Assembly (NCBI RefSeq): GCF_012932795.1
Contig: NZ_LANA01000001.1
Coordinates: forward strand, 122,063-186,062
Length of the DNA: 64,000 nt
Direction: 5' to 3'
Source: Candidatus Pelagibacter communis
GTDB taxonomy: Bacteria > Pseudomonadota > Alphaproteobacteria > Pelagibacterales > Pelagibacteraceae
Every line of letters starts with the position of its first letter. Position 1 is the first letter of the stretch. The notes below the pieces were generated by a model that saw only the letters and a list, made by a program, of their open reading frames with translations, did not search any database and was not told the DNA's origin. Below are positions 50,905-59,475 of this stretch, in pieces. Both the position numbers and the translations under genes were made by a program.

Positions 50905-51693
50905 TTAATTGTTTTGTTTGTTTAATAAATAAACAATTGCTTTAGTTATATAAAAATCATAATTTTTTTTATATGGAATCTTGTATTTTTTAAAAATATC
51001 GCAGATAAAATAATGTGCATCTAATCTTTTTATCCACCATTTATTAGAAAATTTTTTAATTTGAGACATAATACCATCTGAAACTTTTCTATACACAGTA
51101 ATTATTTCCTCGGTAACAAAAAAATTTTTATAAATAATTTTAGATAAGCTTGTAATTCTAAAATCAATTTCTAAAAGGGGGTAATTATCAAATAACTGTT
51201 TTTCTAAAATAGTTTTAAAGAATGATCTTTTAATGCTAATTGAGCTGGTTGGATGTGTTGTTGGCCAAATATATTTAGAATATTTGTTTTTTATTTTAAA
51301 GTAATTAATATTACTGTTAATTAAAATTTTAGGTTTGTCAAAAACTACCTCGATTTCCTTTTTTTTAGAAAAAATTGTCTTTAGCTTTTCTAATTTATTA
51401 TTCTCAAAATAGTCATCTGCATCAAGTAAACAAGCAACCTCACCCTTGGATATTTGAAATGCTTTTTTTAATAGATCTATTTGATTTACTGAAGAATAGT
51501 CACTACTTTTGAACACTTTTTTAATAATTATATTTTTTTCATATTTTTTTAGAATTGTATCAGTGCCATCGTTTGAATGATTATCAATTAAAATAATTTC
51601 AAAATTTTTATATGTTTGTTCCAAACATGATTGTATGCATTTTTCTATATAATTGACTTTGTTATAACTACTTATAAGAATTGAAAATTTCAT
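50905..51693 (-). CDS. Glycosyltransferase, family 2
   Basis: GT-A-fold enzyme using a nucleotide sugar. The N-terminus FSILISSYNKVNYIEKCI and EQTYKNFEIILIDNHSNDGT are standard GT2 motifs; ACLLDADDYFENNKL contains the DxD motif near 92-96. The C-terminus (about 160-262) with KFSNKWWIKRLDAHYF is less conserved. The 262 residues are a usual length for a soluble GT2. Divergent from the GT2-like gene at 51803 across 109 bases. Confidence 0.88.
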   Translation of the reverse strand: MKFSILISSYNKVNYIEKCIQSCLEQTYKNFEIILIDNHSNDGTDTILKKYEKNIIIKKVFKSSDYSSVNQIDLLKKAFQISKGEVACLLDADDYFENNKLEKLKTIFSKKKEIEVVFDKPKILINSNINYFKIKNKYSKYIWPTTHPTSSISIKRSFFKTILEKQLFDNYPLLEIDFRITSLSKIIYKNFFVTEEIITVYRKVSDGIMSQIKKFSNKWWIKRLDAHYFICDIFKKYKIPYKKNYDFYITKAIVYLLNKQNN

Positions 51694-51802
51694 AATTATT
51701 ATAATAATATTTAATTATGACTTTTTTTGTTTAAAACTATGAAACTTTTAGCCATAATAATTTTGTATAAATTTAGTAATAATATAATAATGATCTAAAT
51801 CA

Positions 51803-52498
51803 ATGAACAATACAGTAAATATAAAGAAAATCTTTAATAATTTAACGCTTGTTGTCCCTGCAAAAGAAGACACAGATTGTTTATTACATGTACTAAGGGA
51901 ACTTGAAGATTTTGATATTGAAAAAATTATAATCATACCAGAAAACGACAAATTATCTGTTGATTGGAAATTTGATAAAATGAAGATTATTAATCAAAGT
52001 GGTGAAGGCTATGGTAACGCTTTGATAGACGGTATTAAAGAGGTAAAAACAGATTTTTTTTGTATATTTAACGCAGATGGCTCATTTCAACCAATGGAGC
52101 TAGAGGGAATGTTAAACTTAACAAAAAAATTTGATTTTGTTTTTGGATCTAGATATTTAAAAAATGCTAAAAGTGATGATGATACAATAATAACCTATTT
52201 GGGAAATTTTATTTTTTCAATGCTGGGAAGAATTTTTTTTAATATTAAGTTATCAGATATTTTATACACCTTTGTATTGTGCAATACAGAAAAAACAAAA
52301 GTACTAAATTTAGCAAGTAATGATTTTGGTTTTTGCATTGAACTTCCAATAAAAATCAATAGAAAAAAATTTACCTATATTGATGTTGCTTCACATGAGA
52401 GAAAAAGAATTTCAGGTGAAAAAAATGTAAATGAATTTATTGATGGCTTTAAGATACTATTTAAAATGATTAAGTTTTTTTTTAATAATAAAATATAA
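51803..52498 (+). CDS. Glycosyltransferase family 2, polyprenyl-phosphate-sugar synthase-like
   Basis: A 231-residue protein like dolichol-phosphate mannose synthases: TLVVPAKEDTDCLLHVL at the N-terminus, GYGNALIDGIK near 70, then FNADGSFQPMELEGM (metal site near 91-94) and FVFGSRYLK. There is no C-terminal membrane domain beyond a weakly hydrophobic tail. It may load a sugar on a lipid carrier or act directly. Its 3' end overlaps the convergent WecA-like gene by 42 bases. It is the only plus-strand gene in the first 11 kb of the island. Confidence 0.8.
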   Translation: MNNTVNIKKIFNNLTLVVPAKEDTDCLLHVLRELEDFDIEKIIIIPENDKLSVDWKFDKMKIINQSGEGYGNALIDGIKEVKTDFFCIFNADGSFQPMELEGMLNLTKKFDFVFGSRYLKNAKSDDDTIITYLGNFIFSMLGRIFFNIKLSDILYTFVLCNTEKTKVLNLASNDFGFCIELPIKINRKKFTYIDVASHERKRISGEKNVNEFIDGFKILFKMIKFFFNNKI

Positions 52499-53503
52499 AA
52501 ACATATAAATAATAATATTAAGAAATATGGCTAAAACTAAAAATTTAGTAAATGAGTAGTAATTATAGAAAATTGCAAATATCAAAAATATAAATAAATT
52601 TATCAAAGTTCCTGTTATCGTATTTAAATATTTTTTCTCAAAGAATTTGTTATGAACAAAAAATTGATAAATTAATTGATGTAAGTGGCCCTGATCTGCT
52701 TTGGCCAAATCACTTTTAAAAAAAACTCTTCTTAGTATAGAGAATAAATTTTCAAATGCTGGGTACCATAATAACAAACAAATAAAATAAGGAGAAACAG
52801 TTAAATTCATTGAAAAAAAATCTAAGATAAAAAATGCAGTAAAAAAAGATATTAAGTATGAACCTGCATCTCCTAGATAAATCTTATTAAAAAAATTAAA
52901 CATATATACAGTGCATAAAAAAATTAATAAATAAAAAATATTTGGGTTCAAGTTTAAATTAAATTGAATTGATGTTGTTATGATGACTCCCATAACTAAA
53001 ATATAATAACCTAAAATTAAAGTATTAACTCCATCTAAAAAGTTGCTTCCATTAATCAATATTAAAATACAAAATATAGTAAATAATATAGAAAAAAATT
53101 TAATTTCCAAAATATCTCTAATAAAATTAATTCTTAGATCCGTGATAGCTAAATTTTGGTTTAATACCAATAAAAGCAAAACAATAAGAAACTGAATAAT
53201 AAATCTAAACTTAGGAGAATTAAATTTATTAGTATCAGAAAGTATACCTACGATTAACATGCAGCCTCCAAGTATTTTTAAAACATAGAGCTCATGGTCT
53301 AAAAAAACTACAGAACATATAAAGATAATAATTCCTCCACACAAAACTGTTTTAGATGAAGAAAAAATACTTGTTAGTCTCTTGTGCGATGAAGTATTAA
53401 CTTTGTCTATTAACCAATTTTTTTTTTTGAGAAAATGCAACATGACAAATGATAAAAGTATAGAAAAAATAAAAGCATATGAAAAACTATTTATTAAATT
53501 CAT
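52457..53503 (-). CDS. WecA/MraY-family initiating sugar-phosphate transferase
   Basis: Multi-pass membrane enzyme (about 10 helices) that would transfer a sugar phosphate to undecaprenyl phosphate to begin glycan synthesis. NFLDGVNTL (Asp157) and YLGDAGSYL (Asp212) match the metal and catalytic motifs; the DD motif after helix 3 is GILSDTNKFNSPK, so its first Asp is replaced by Ser89. The 348 residues fit WecA. A cytoplasmic His-containing loop like MraY is not seen clearly, though DQGHLHQLIYQ near 267 matches the HxHH-like loop of WecA. Confidence 0.82.
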   Translation of the reverse strand: MNLINSFSYAFIFSILLSFVMLHFLKKKNWLIDKVNTSSHKRLTSIFSSSKTVLCGGIIIFICSVVFLDHELYVLKILGGCMLIVGILSDTNKFNSPKFRFIIQFLIVLLLLVLNQNLAITDLRINFIRDILEIKFFSILFTIFCILILINGSNFLDGVNTLILGYYILVMGVIITTSIQFNLNLNPNIFYLLIFLCTVYMFNFFNKIYLGDAGSYLISFFTAFFILDFFSMNLTVSPYFICLLLWYPAFENLFSILRRVFFKSDLAKADQGHLHQLIYQFFVHNKFFEKKYLNTITGTLINLFIFLIFAIFYNYYSFTKFLVLAIFLNIIIYMFLYFIIKKKLNHFK

Positions 53504-54249
53504 AGATATCGTTTTTTTAAAAAATTAAGAGACAAAATAAATACACAATATAAAGATTTAATATAATTAAATTTTAAGTGTTTATTATAGATTAATAAAG
53601 CATCATGTATTTTTTGGAACGTTGAGCTTGAAAGAGAATTTTCTGTTTTTCTCCATTTCATCAATACTTTATTAATTCCCATCATTTTAATTTTTTTTTT
53701 AGATAAATTTAACCATAATAAATAATCTTCTTTAGTTTTTAAGGAAGAAAAATTACATATTTTTAAAACATCAGATTTTAACATAACTGACGACAATCCA
53801 ATATCACATGAAAATAAAAGCTCTTTAAACTTAACTTGTTTGGGTGATTTTATTTCTTTTAATATTTTCATTTCTTCATTGATAATCAAATAATTTGTGT
53901 ATGAAAAGTCGACTTTTTTTTTTTTCATGAATTCAATTTGATTTTTAATTTTATCTTTATGCCAAATATCATCTGCATCAAGAAATGCTATAAATTTTCC
54001 ACTAGATTTTGATATACCTTTATTTCTTGACATACCGGCGCCCAGATTCCTCTTATTGATAATAATTTTTTTACTTCTAATTTTTTTAAGTTCAAAATTT
54101 ATAAAATTGAGGTCTGATCTATCTACATCATCATAAATTAAAACTATTTCTAATTTTTTATAAGTCTGTTTTTTAATTGAGTCGATAGTTTTTCTAAAAA
54201 ATCTACTTTTTTTAAAATATGGTACTATAACTGAAACTAAATCATTCAT
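53500..54249 (-). CDS. Glycosyltransferase, family 2
   Basis: GT-A enzyme of 249 residues. SVIVPYFKKSRFFRKTI and KKQTYKKLEIVLIYDD are at the start; AFLDADDIWHKDKI is the DxD motif. The frame is open to 54294, but that ATG lies inside the upstream gene and adds a hydrophobic leader of 15 residues; the ATG at 54249 (MNDLVSVIVPY) is chosen since it leaves a 5-base gap. It overlaps the WecA-like gene by 4 bases. Confidence 0.88.
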   Translation of the reverse strand: MNDLVSVIVPYFKKSRFFRKTIDSIKKQTYKKLEIVLIYDDVDRSDLNFINFELKKIRSKKIIINKRNLGAGMSRNKGISKSSGKFIAFLDADDIWHKDKIKNQIEFMKKKKVDFSYTNYLIINEEMKILKEIKSPKQVKFKELLFSCDIGLSSVMLKSDVLKICNFSSLKTKEDYLLWLNLSKKKIKMMGINKVLMKWRKTENSLSSSTFQKIHDALLIYNKHLKFNYIKSLYCVFILSLNFLKKRYL

Positions 54250-54254
54250 ATTTT

Positions 54255-55481
54255 TTAAATATAGTAATAAATAAAAGAACCACAATATAAACAAAAAAAA
54301 TATAAATATAAATATTTTATATCATCTTTTAAATTTTTTATTAAATTTTTTATCATATCACTTTTAAAAATACAGAAGAGCAGAATAAAACTTAATGGAT
54401 CTAAATATTTTTGGTAAATATAATTAACTTGAAACATCATAATTAGTATCAAGTATATAAACATATTTTCTTTAAAGTTTTCCATAATAAAATAAAAATT
54501 TATTAAAAAAGAAACAAATAAAACTAAATAAAAAAATAACAAAAAATTTTCATAATAAGAAATTTTAAATAACACACCACCACCTACACCAGTGGAATAA
54601 TCGAAAAATTGCATTAAAAAAAAAGTGAGAAAAATAATTACTAATGAGTATTTAAAATTTTTTTTATAGAAAGAAAATATTTTTTTAATATTTTCTTTAT
54701 TAAAATATAATGGTAATAAATAAATTGTAAATATAGTTGGAATTATAATTAAATTATTAAATAAATTCTTACTTAAAAAATTTGTAGAATAACTTAAATT
54801 TTCAGTATTAAAAACTGCGTTAATAGCTGGTAAACTTAAGATTAAAGAAATTATCAAATAAATTAAAATTATTTTTTTTTCAAATAAAATAAAAATTTTG
54901 TATGCAAAGAATAACCAAAAAACTGCATAATATTGTCTAGTGTATGATGCTAAAATTAATGCAAACAAGTTGAGTAAAGAAAAAATTAAAATCCTTTTTT
55001 CAGGTTTTTCATTTAATACCTTTAAATAAAAATAAATTGCCAATGAAAAAAAAATTAGTGCAATATTGTCATTTAAAGCCCAAATCGCATTGCTCCTAAA
55101 ATAAACAGATAAAAATAGGATACCAGGTAAATATATTAAATAAGGGTTTTTTTGATCAAATCTTATCGAAATAATTTTGTAAAATATAATTGGTAAGAGT
55201 AACGACAAATGTAGAACTAAAAATTTTAAAGCAAGTACGTTTCCAAAAAAGGTGAAGATATAAGATAAAAAAATATAATAATATGGAAAATGGCTAATAT
55301 TAAAATCATTAAAATTTTCAAATGTTGCATCAAAGTTAATTGAAAAAGCTATTATCGCTTTTGATATAATTTGAAAATCATGAATTGCACCTCCTGATGA
55401 GTTTTCATTCAAAAAAAAACCAATAAGCAAAGTTAAATAAAGAAAAAAAAAGAATAAAATTTTTTTATTAAAAGTTTTCAT
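54255..55481 (-). CDS. Polytopic membrane protein, GT-C glycosyltransferase-like
   Basis: A 408-residue membrane protein with about 10 helices. After the first helix comes a loop with NENSSGGAIHDF (about 25-36) that supplies an Asp where GT-C enzymes hold their catalytic acid; NAIWALNDN and YTRQYYAVFW are reminiscent of ALG10- or ArnT-type proteins but not decisive. It overlaps the GT4 gene upstream by 14 bases. The donor would be a lipid-linked sugar if the assignment is right. A flippase is the main alternative. Confidence 0.55.
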   Translation of the reverse strand: MKTFNKKILFFFFLYLTLLIGFFLNENSSGGAIHDFQIISKAIIAFSINFDATFENFNDFNISHFPYYYIFLSYIFTFFGNVLALKFLVLHLSLLLPIIFYKIISIRFDQKNPYLIYLPGILFLSVYFRSNAIWALNDNIALIFFSLAIYFYLKVLNEKPEKRILIFSLLNLFALILASYTRQYYAVFWLFFAYKIFILFEKKIILIYLIISLILSLPAINAVFNTENLSYSTNFLSKNLFNNLIIIPTIFTIYLLPLYFNKENIKKIFSFYKKNFKYSLVIIFLTFFLMQFFDYSTGVGGGVLFKISYYENFLLFFYLVLFVSFLINFYFIMENFKENMFIYLILIMMFQVNYIYQKYLDPLSFILLFCIFKSDMIKNLIKNLKDDIKYLYLYFFCLYCGSFIYYYI

Positions 55482-56625
55482 TGCTCAATATTTGATTAAA
55501 TTTTTTAAAATGGCTAAATAAGGTAAAATTATTTGACATCTTTAGACTATTTATGATTATTTTATTTTTACTTTTTTTTAAATCCATAAATTCTGAAAAT
55601 TTATATTTAAAACTTTCTAAATTATTAGATTCAAAAACCACTCCATTAACTTTATCCTGAATTAGTTCTTTTGGTCCATTTCCACAGTTGCTAGATAATA
55701 TAGGTGTTTTACAAAATGCAGCTTCTATCAATACAAAACCTGGGTCTTCCCACAACGAGGATAAAATAAAGCCCTCAGAACTTCTTAAATATGAAAAAAT
55801 ATTTTCTACATGACCAATTAAAAAAATTTTATCTTCTAAATTTTTTTTTAAAATATAATTATTAATTTCTCTTTTTTCTTCACCTTCACCTGCTATTAAT
55901 AAATTTATATTTGGATATTTTTTAATTAAACTATAAAAAGCTTTGCATAAAAACAGGAAATTTTTTTGTTTGGTTAGTCTTCCAGCAGCAAGAAAATATT
56001 TTTTTCCCTTAAATCTTAAAATTTCATCTTTCAAGAATTTTTTTTCATTTATCTTTTTTATATCTAATACTGGGTCATACAATAATTTTACTTTTTCTGG
56101 TGGAACAATTTTTAAACTCTTTATGTATATCATTGTATTTTTTGTTGGACATGTAATTAGATATATTTTTTTACATGCTATGGTCCATAAAAATTTTCTA
56201 AAAATTCCTAATTTTGGTAAACCCGAAATTCTTAAAATAAACTTTGTCTCAAACTTAAAAATCAAAAGAAGAAATAGTGGTAATGACGTGATCAATTGAA
56301 TTATTAAATAATCAGGCTTTTCTTTTCTTAATAGGTTTTTTAAGGGAAAAAAAGATAATATAAAAATTAAAATGAAAGAAAAGCGACTTTTTATTTTTCC
56401 ATATTTTGGAAAAAAATTAATCAAAGAACTTTTGTAAAAATTAATTGTATTTATTTTTTTTTTTTTTAATTCTTCATTAAAAGTATTAAATTCTCCAAAA
56501 AAATTTATTATAGAACAATGATTATCTTTAGAAAATTTTTGTAACGCAAAAGCTGAATTTACAACTGCTTTGGGTGTAGCAATTGGAGTTAAAAAAGGAG
56601 ACCAATAAAAATATTTATTTTTCAA
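55468..56625 (-). CDS. Glycosyltransferase, family 4
   Basis: GT-B enzyme of 385 residues. The donor-site half has AAGRLTKQKNFLFLCKAF, LLIAGEGEEK, and EDPGFVLIEAAFCKTPILSS, whose first and last Glu form the EX7E motif of retaining GT4 enzymes. A hydrophobic patch near residue 90-135 may attach the protein to the membrane. First gene of the minus-strand run that ends at the WecA-like gene; it is divergent from the methyltransferase at 56726 across about 100 bases. Confidence 0.88.
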   Translation of the reverse strand: MKNKYFYWSPFLTPIATPKAVVNSAFALQKFSKDNHCSIINFFGEFNTFNEELKKKKINTINFYKSSLINFFPKYGKIKSRFSFILIFILSFFPLKNLLRKEKPDYLIIQLITSLPLFLLLIFKFETKFILRISGLPKLGIFRKFLWTIACKKIYLITCPTKNTMIYIKSLKIVPPEKVKLLYDPVLDIKKINEKKFLKDEILRFKGKKYFLAAGRLTKQKNFLFLCKAFYSLIKKYPNINLLIAGEGEEKREINNYILKKNLEDKIFLIGHVENIFSYLRSSEGFILSSLWEDPGFVLIEAAFCKTPILSSNCGNGPKELIQDKVNGVVFESNNLESFKYKFSEFMDLKKSKNKIIINSLKMSNNFTLFSHFKKFNQILSNENF

Positions 56626-56725
56626 TTTTAAATCTTTAATTTAAGTGTATTTTTTTCTTTTAATAATGTGTTTTAACAATATATCTCCTATAATATTTTA
56701 TATAAATATATTATTAAATAAGAAT

Positions 56726-57358
56726 ATGAATGATTATAGTTACAAATTGGACAAATTTTTGTTTCCATTAATATCAAGTGTTGATAAGCCAAATATTTTA
56801 GAATTTGGTGTGCAAAACGGAACTTCAACGCTTAAATTTTTAGATATTTGTAATAAAAATGATGGACACTTATATTCAGCAGATGTGATTGATTGTTCTC
56901 ATATTTCTAATAACCCTAGATGGCTTTTTATTAAAAGCAGAGACGATGAATTCGATTTAATTAAAGAAAAGATACCCAAGGAAATTGATGTTGTCTATTT
57001 AGATAGCCTACATGAGGCCTCTCATGTTAATAAAATATTTTATGCCTACTATAACATGCTTAAAGTTGGAGGTTATTTCTTTATTGATGACATCTCGCAC
57101 CTTCCTTATTTAAAAAATAATGAGAGAAATAGTTTTTATTGTGAAATTAATAATAGGGAAACATTTCAAGAAATTTTAGCAATTTTTAATAAAAATTCTG
57201 ATCTTTTTGAATTAAATTTTTCTTTTTATTCCTCAGGTCTGGCAATTATAAAAAAGGTAAGTGATCAAAAATTAAATACTAAAGTCAATATACTGTCGCG
57301 TGAAAAATCTCTTAAAAATATTTTTAGATTGATATGGAAAAACCTCAAAAAAGGTTAG
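56726..57358 (+). CDS. Class I SAM-dependent methyltransferase
   Basis: A 210-residue protein with the SAM motif ILEFGVQNGTSTLKF (about 22-36), DVVYLDSLHEASHV (the acidic post-motif), and GGYFFIDDISH near 116-126. The layout is like the CmcI/MycF-related sugar methyltransferases. The frame is open to 56645, but its first 27 residues are a hydrophobic, unconserved stretch; ATG 56726 (MNDYSYKLDKF) is preferred. It overlaps the following GT4 gene by 25 bases. Confidence 0.75.
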   Translation: MNDYSYKLDKFLFPLISSVDKPNILEFGVQNGTSTLKFLDICNKNDGHLYSADVIDCSHISNNPRWLFIKSRDDEFDLIKEKIPKEIDVVYLDSLHEASHVNKIFYAYYNMLKVGGYFFIDDISHLPYLKNNERNSFYCEINNRETFQEILAIFNKNSDLFELNFSFYSSGLAIIKKVSDQKLNTKVNILSREKSLKNIFRLIWKNLKKG

Positions 57359-58440
57359 TTATTTTTATGCCTTCAATGGATGGAGGGGGCGTTGAAAAAA
57401 ATTTAATCATAATCACAAATTATTTATCAAAACATATTAAAAACTTAACTTTAATTACTTTTGATGACGGATTTAAAAAAAAATTTTCAAAAAAAATTAA
57501 TATTATAAATTTTAAAAAAAAATCAAAGATAAATTTTACTAAGTATTTTAAATATTTAGTTTGCTTAATAATTTTGTCTAAAGAAATACTAAAAAATAGA
57601 AATACATCTGTTATTTCTTTTCAAGCTAACATTTATGCAATTATTCTATCAACTATCTTGAGATTTGAACTAATAATAAGATCAAATGCATCACCTTCTG
57701 GATGGACAAATAGTTTTTTTAAAAACTTTTTATTTAAAACATTTTTTAGATTTCCTAAATCTATAATTGTAAATAGTTTAGATTTTAAAAAAGAGATAGA
57801 TAAAAAATTTAAGATAAAGTCTACTTTAATTTATAATCCTTTAAATAAAAACGAAATACTTAAAAAAAGTAAAGAAAAACTAAACTTTAAAATATTTAAA
57901 AAAAAAAAATCACTAAAATTAATAAATATCTCAAGGTTTACAGACCAAAAAGATCATATAACATTATTAAAAGCTTTTAATAATATTCATAAAAAAATTA
58001 ATATTGAACTGTTAATTATGGGCTATGGTGCAAACAAGGACATGATCAATAAATATATCTTTAAAAATAAACTGAATGATAAAATTAAAATTTTAGGTTT
58101 TCAGGATAACCCCTACAAATTTTTAAAAAAAAGTGATATTTTTATATTAACTTCAAAGTTTGAAGGTTTACCGAATGTACTACTCGAGTCACTCGTTTTA
58201 AAAAAATTTATAATATCGACTGATTGTCGTACAGGTCCAAGAGAAATATTAAAAAATGGTAGATTTGGTTTTTTGTTCAAACCTCTAAATTATAAAAAAT
58301 TATCAAAATTTATTTTAGAATATTCAATAAATAAAAAAAAATATAAAAATAAAGTATTACTAGGCTATAAAAGTTTAGATAGATTTGATTTAGATAAGAA
58401 TAATAAAAAATATTTAATTGAAATTTTAAAAATATTATAA
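57334..58440 (+). CDS. Glycosyltransferase, family 4
   Basis: GT-B enzyme of 368 residues. The N-terminus FMPSMDGGGVEKNL is the acceptor-domain glycine motif of this GT4 group. ISRFTDQKDHITLLKAF, ILGFQDNPYKFLKKSD, and SKFEGLPNVLLESLVLKKF (EX7E) are the donor-domain motifs. Its start overlaps the methyltransferase by 25 bases and the fucosyltransferase-like gene follows at the next base, so it belongs to a plus-strand operon 56726-60495. Confidence 0.9.
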   Translation: MEKPQKRLVIFMPSMDGGGVEKNLIIITNYLSKHIKNLTLITFDDGFKKKFSKKINIINFKKKSKINFTKYFKYLVCLIILSKEILKNRNTSVISFQANIYAIILSTILRFELIIRSNASPSGWTNSFFKNFLFKTFFRFPKSIIVNSLDFKKEIDKKFKIKSTLIYNPLNKNEILKKSKEKLNFKIFKKKKSLKLINISRFTDQKDHITLLKAFNNIHKKINIELLIMGYGANKDMINKYIFKNKLNDKIKILGFQDNPYKFLKKSDIFILTSKFEGLPNVLLESLVLKKFIISTDCRTGPREILKNGRFGFLFKPLNYKKLSKFILEYSINKKKYKNKVLLGYKSLDRFDLDKNNKKYLIEILKIL

Positions 58441-59445
58441 ATGAAAATTTTACATTTAATTAAAGAAATTTTGTTTGATAATGTTGCAAAGCCAATCTTG
58501 AAAGAAAAAAAAATTTTATACAAAAGGCCACATTATGACTTTATTTCATATGGAAAAAAAAATCCTAAATTAATCTTTTACGTTATACGAAGATCTCCTG
58601 GAGCTGGATTATTTTCAAATTTAATATATGTCCTTAATCATTTAAAAATTGCTGAAAAGCACAACTTTATTCCAATAATCGATATGGAAAACTTCCCTAC
58701 AATTTATAATGAGAAAAGGGCTATCAATGGTACAAAAAATTCATGGTTATACTATTTTAAACCAGTTTCCAAATATTCTCTTGCAGAAGTTTATAAAAGT
58801 AAAAATATAATTTTATCAAAAAATAGATTTTATGATGTATTTACTCATAAAATATATAATGAAAAATCTTTACTAAAACTATCCAAAAAAATAATTATAA
58901 AAAAAAATATTAAAGAAAAAGCTAATAATTTTTTAAATAAAATTTTTATTAACAAGCATAAAATTTTAGGCGTTCATTATAGAGGAACAAGCTATAAAGA
59001 TGCAGCAAATCATCCATTTCCGCCAACATACAGTCAGTTAGTCAAAAAAATTGACAATTTAATTAAAATAAAAAGGTTTGATAAAATTTTTTTTGCAACT
59101 GAGGATGAGGGAATGTTTAACCAAATTAAACAAAAATATAAAAGTAAATTAATTTTTTATCATTCATTTAGATCTGTAAAAGATGATGCCTTTAAAAAAT
59201 ATACTCGTCCAAATCATCGTTTTAAACTAGGTGAGGAAATACTAATTGAAAGTTTAATATTATCTAAATGTAATACATTTTTATTTGTTGAAACAAATGT
59301 TAGTGCTTTTGTCAGATTCTTAAAGATTAAAAATCAAACTTTAATCCCATTTAATAATGGAATAAATTCATCTAATGCATTTATTGCAAAATGGCTATGG
59401 TATATAAAAAAAATGCTTCCAACAAAACTTGGGGGGTTTAGTTGA
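58441..59445 (+). CDS. Fucosyltransferase-like GT-B protein, tandem copy 1
   Basis: A 334-residue protein. GVHYRGTSY (177-185) resembles the HxRxxD/Y motif shared by alpha-1,2-, alpha-1,6- and O-fucosyltransferases (GT11, GT23 and related), and FFATEDE (217-223) resembles their second motif; the N-terminal RRSPGAGLFSNLIYVLNHL matches the glycine-rich opening of the GT-B fold. A C-terminal KLGEEILIESLILSKCN helix is typical. gmd and fcl in the same island supply GDP-L-fucose. The exact family is not certain. It is followed after 30 bases by a close paralogue. Confidence 0.65.
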   Translation: MKILHLIKEILFDNVAKPILKEKKILYKRPHYDFISYGKKNPKLIFYVIRRSPGAGLFSNLIYVLNHLKIAEKHNFIPIIDMENFPTIYNEKRAINGTKNSWLYYFKPVSKYSLAEVYKSKNIILSKNRFYDVFTHKIYNEKSLLKLSKKIIIKKNIKEKANNFLNKIFINKHKILGVHYRGTSYKDAANHPFPPTYSQLVKKIDNLIKIKRFDKIFFATEDEGMFNQIKQKYKSKLIFYHSFRSVKDDAFKKYTRPNHRFKLGEEILIESLILSKCNTFLFVETNVSAFVRFLKIKNQTLIPFNNGINSSNAFIAKWLWYIKKMLPTKLGGFS

Positions 59446-59475
59446 TAGCCAAAATTTACTATATCTTTTAAAAAT

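Noticed and set aside
54250..54294. Hydrophobic 15-residue leader on the GT2 gene ending at 53500
   Set aside because: It lies within the upstream membrane-protein gene; the Met at 54249 begins the standard GT2 sequence.
56645..56725. Extended N-terminus of the methyltransferase at 56726, which looks like a membrane helix
   Set aside because: AT-rich translated intergenic DNA; the next Met gives a normal start for the domain.
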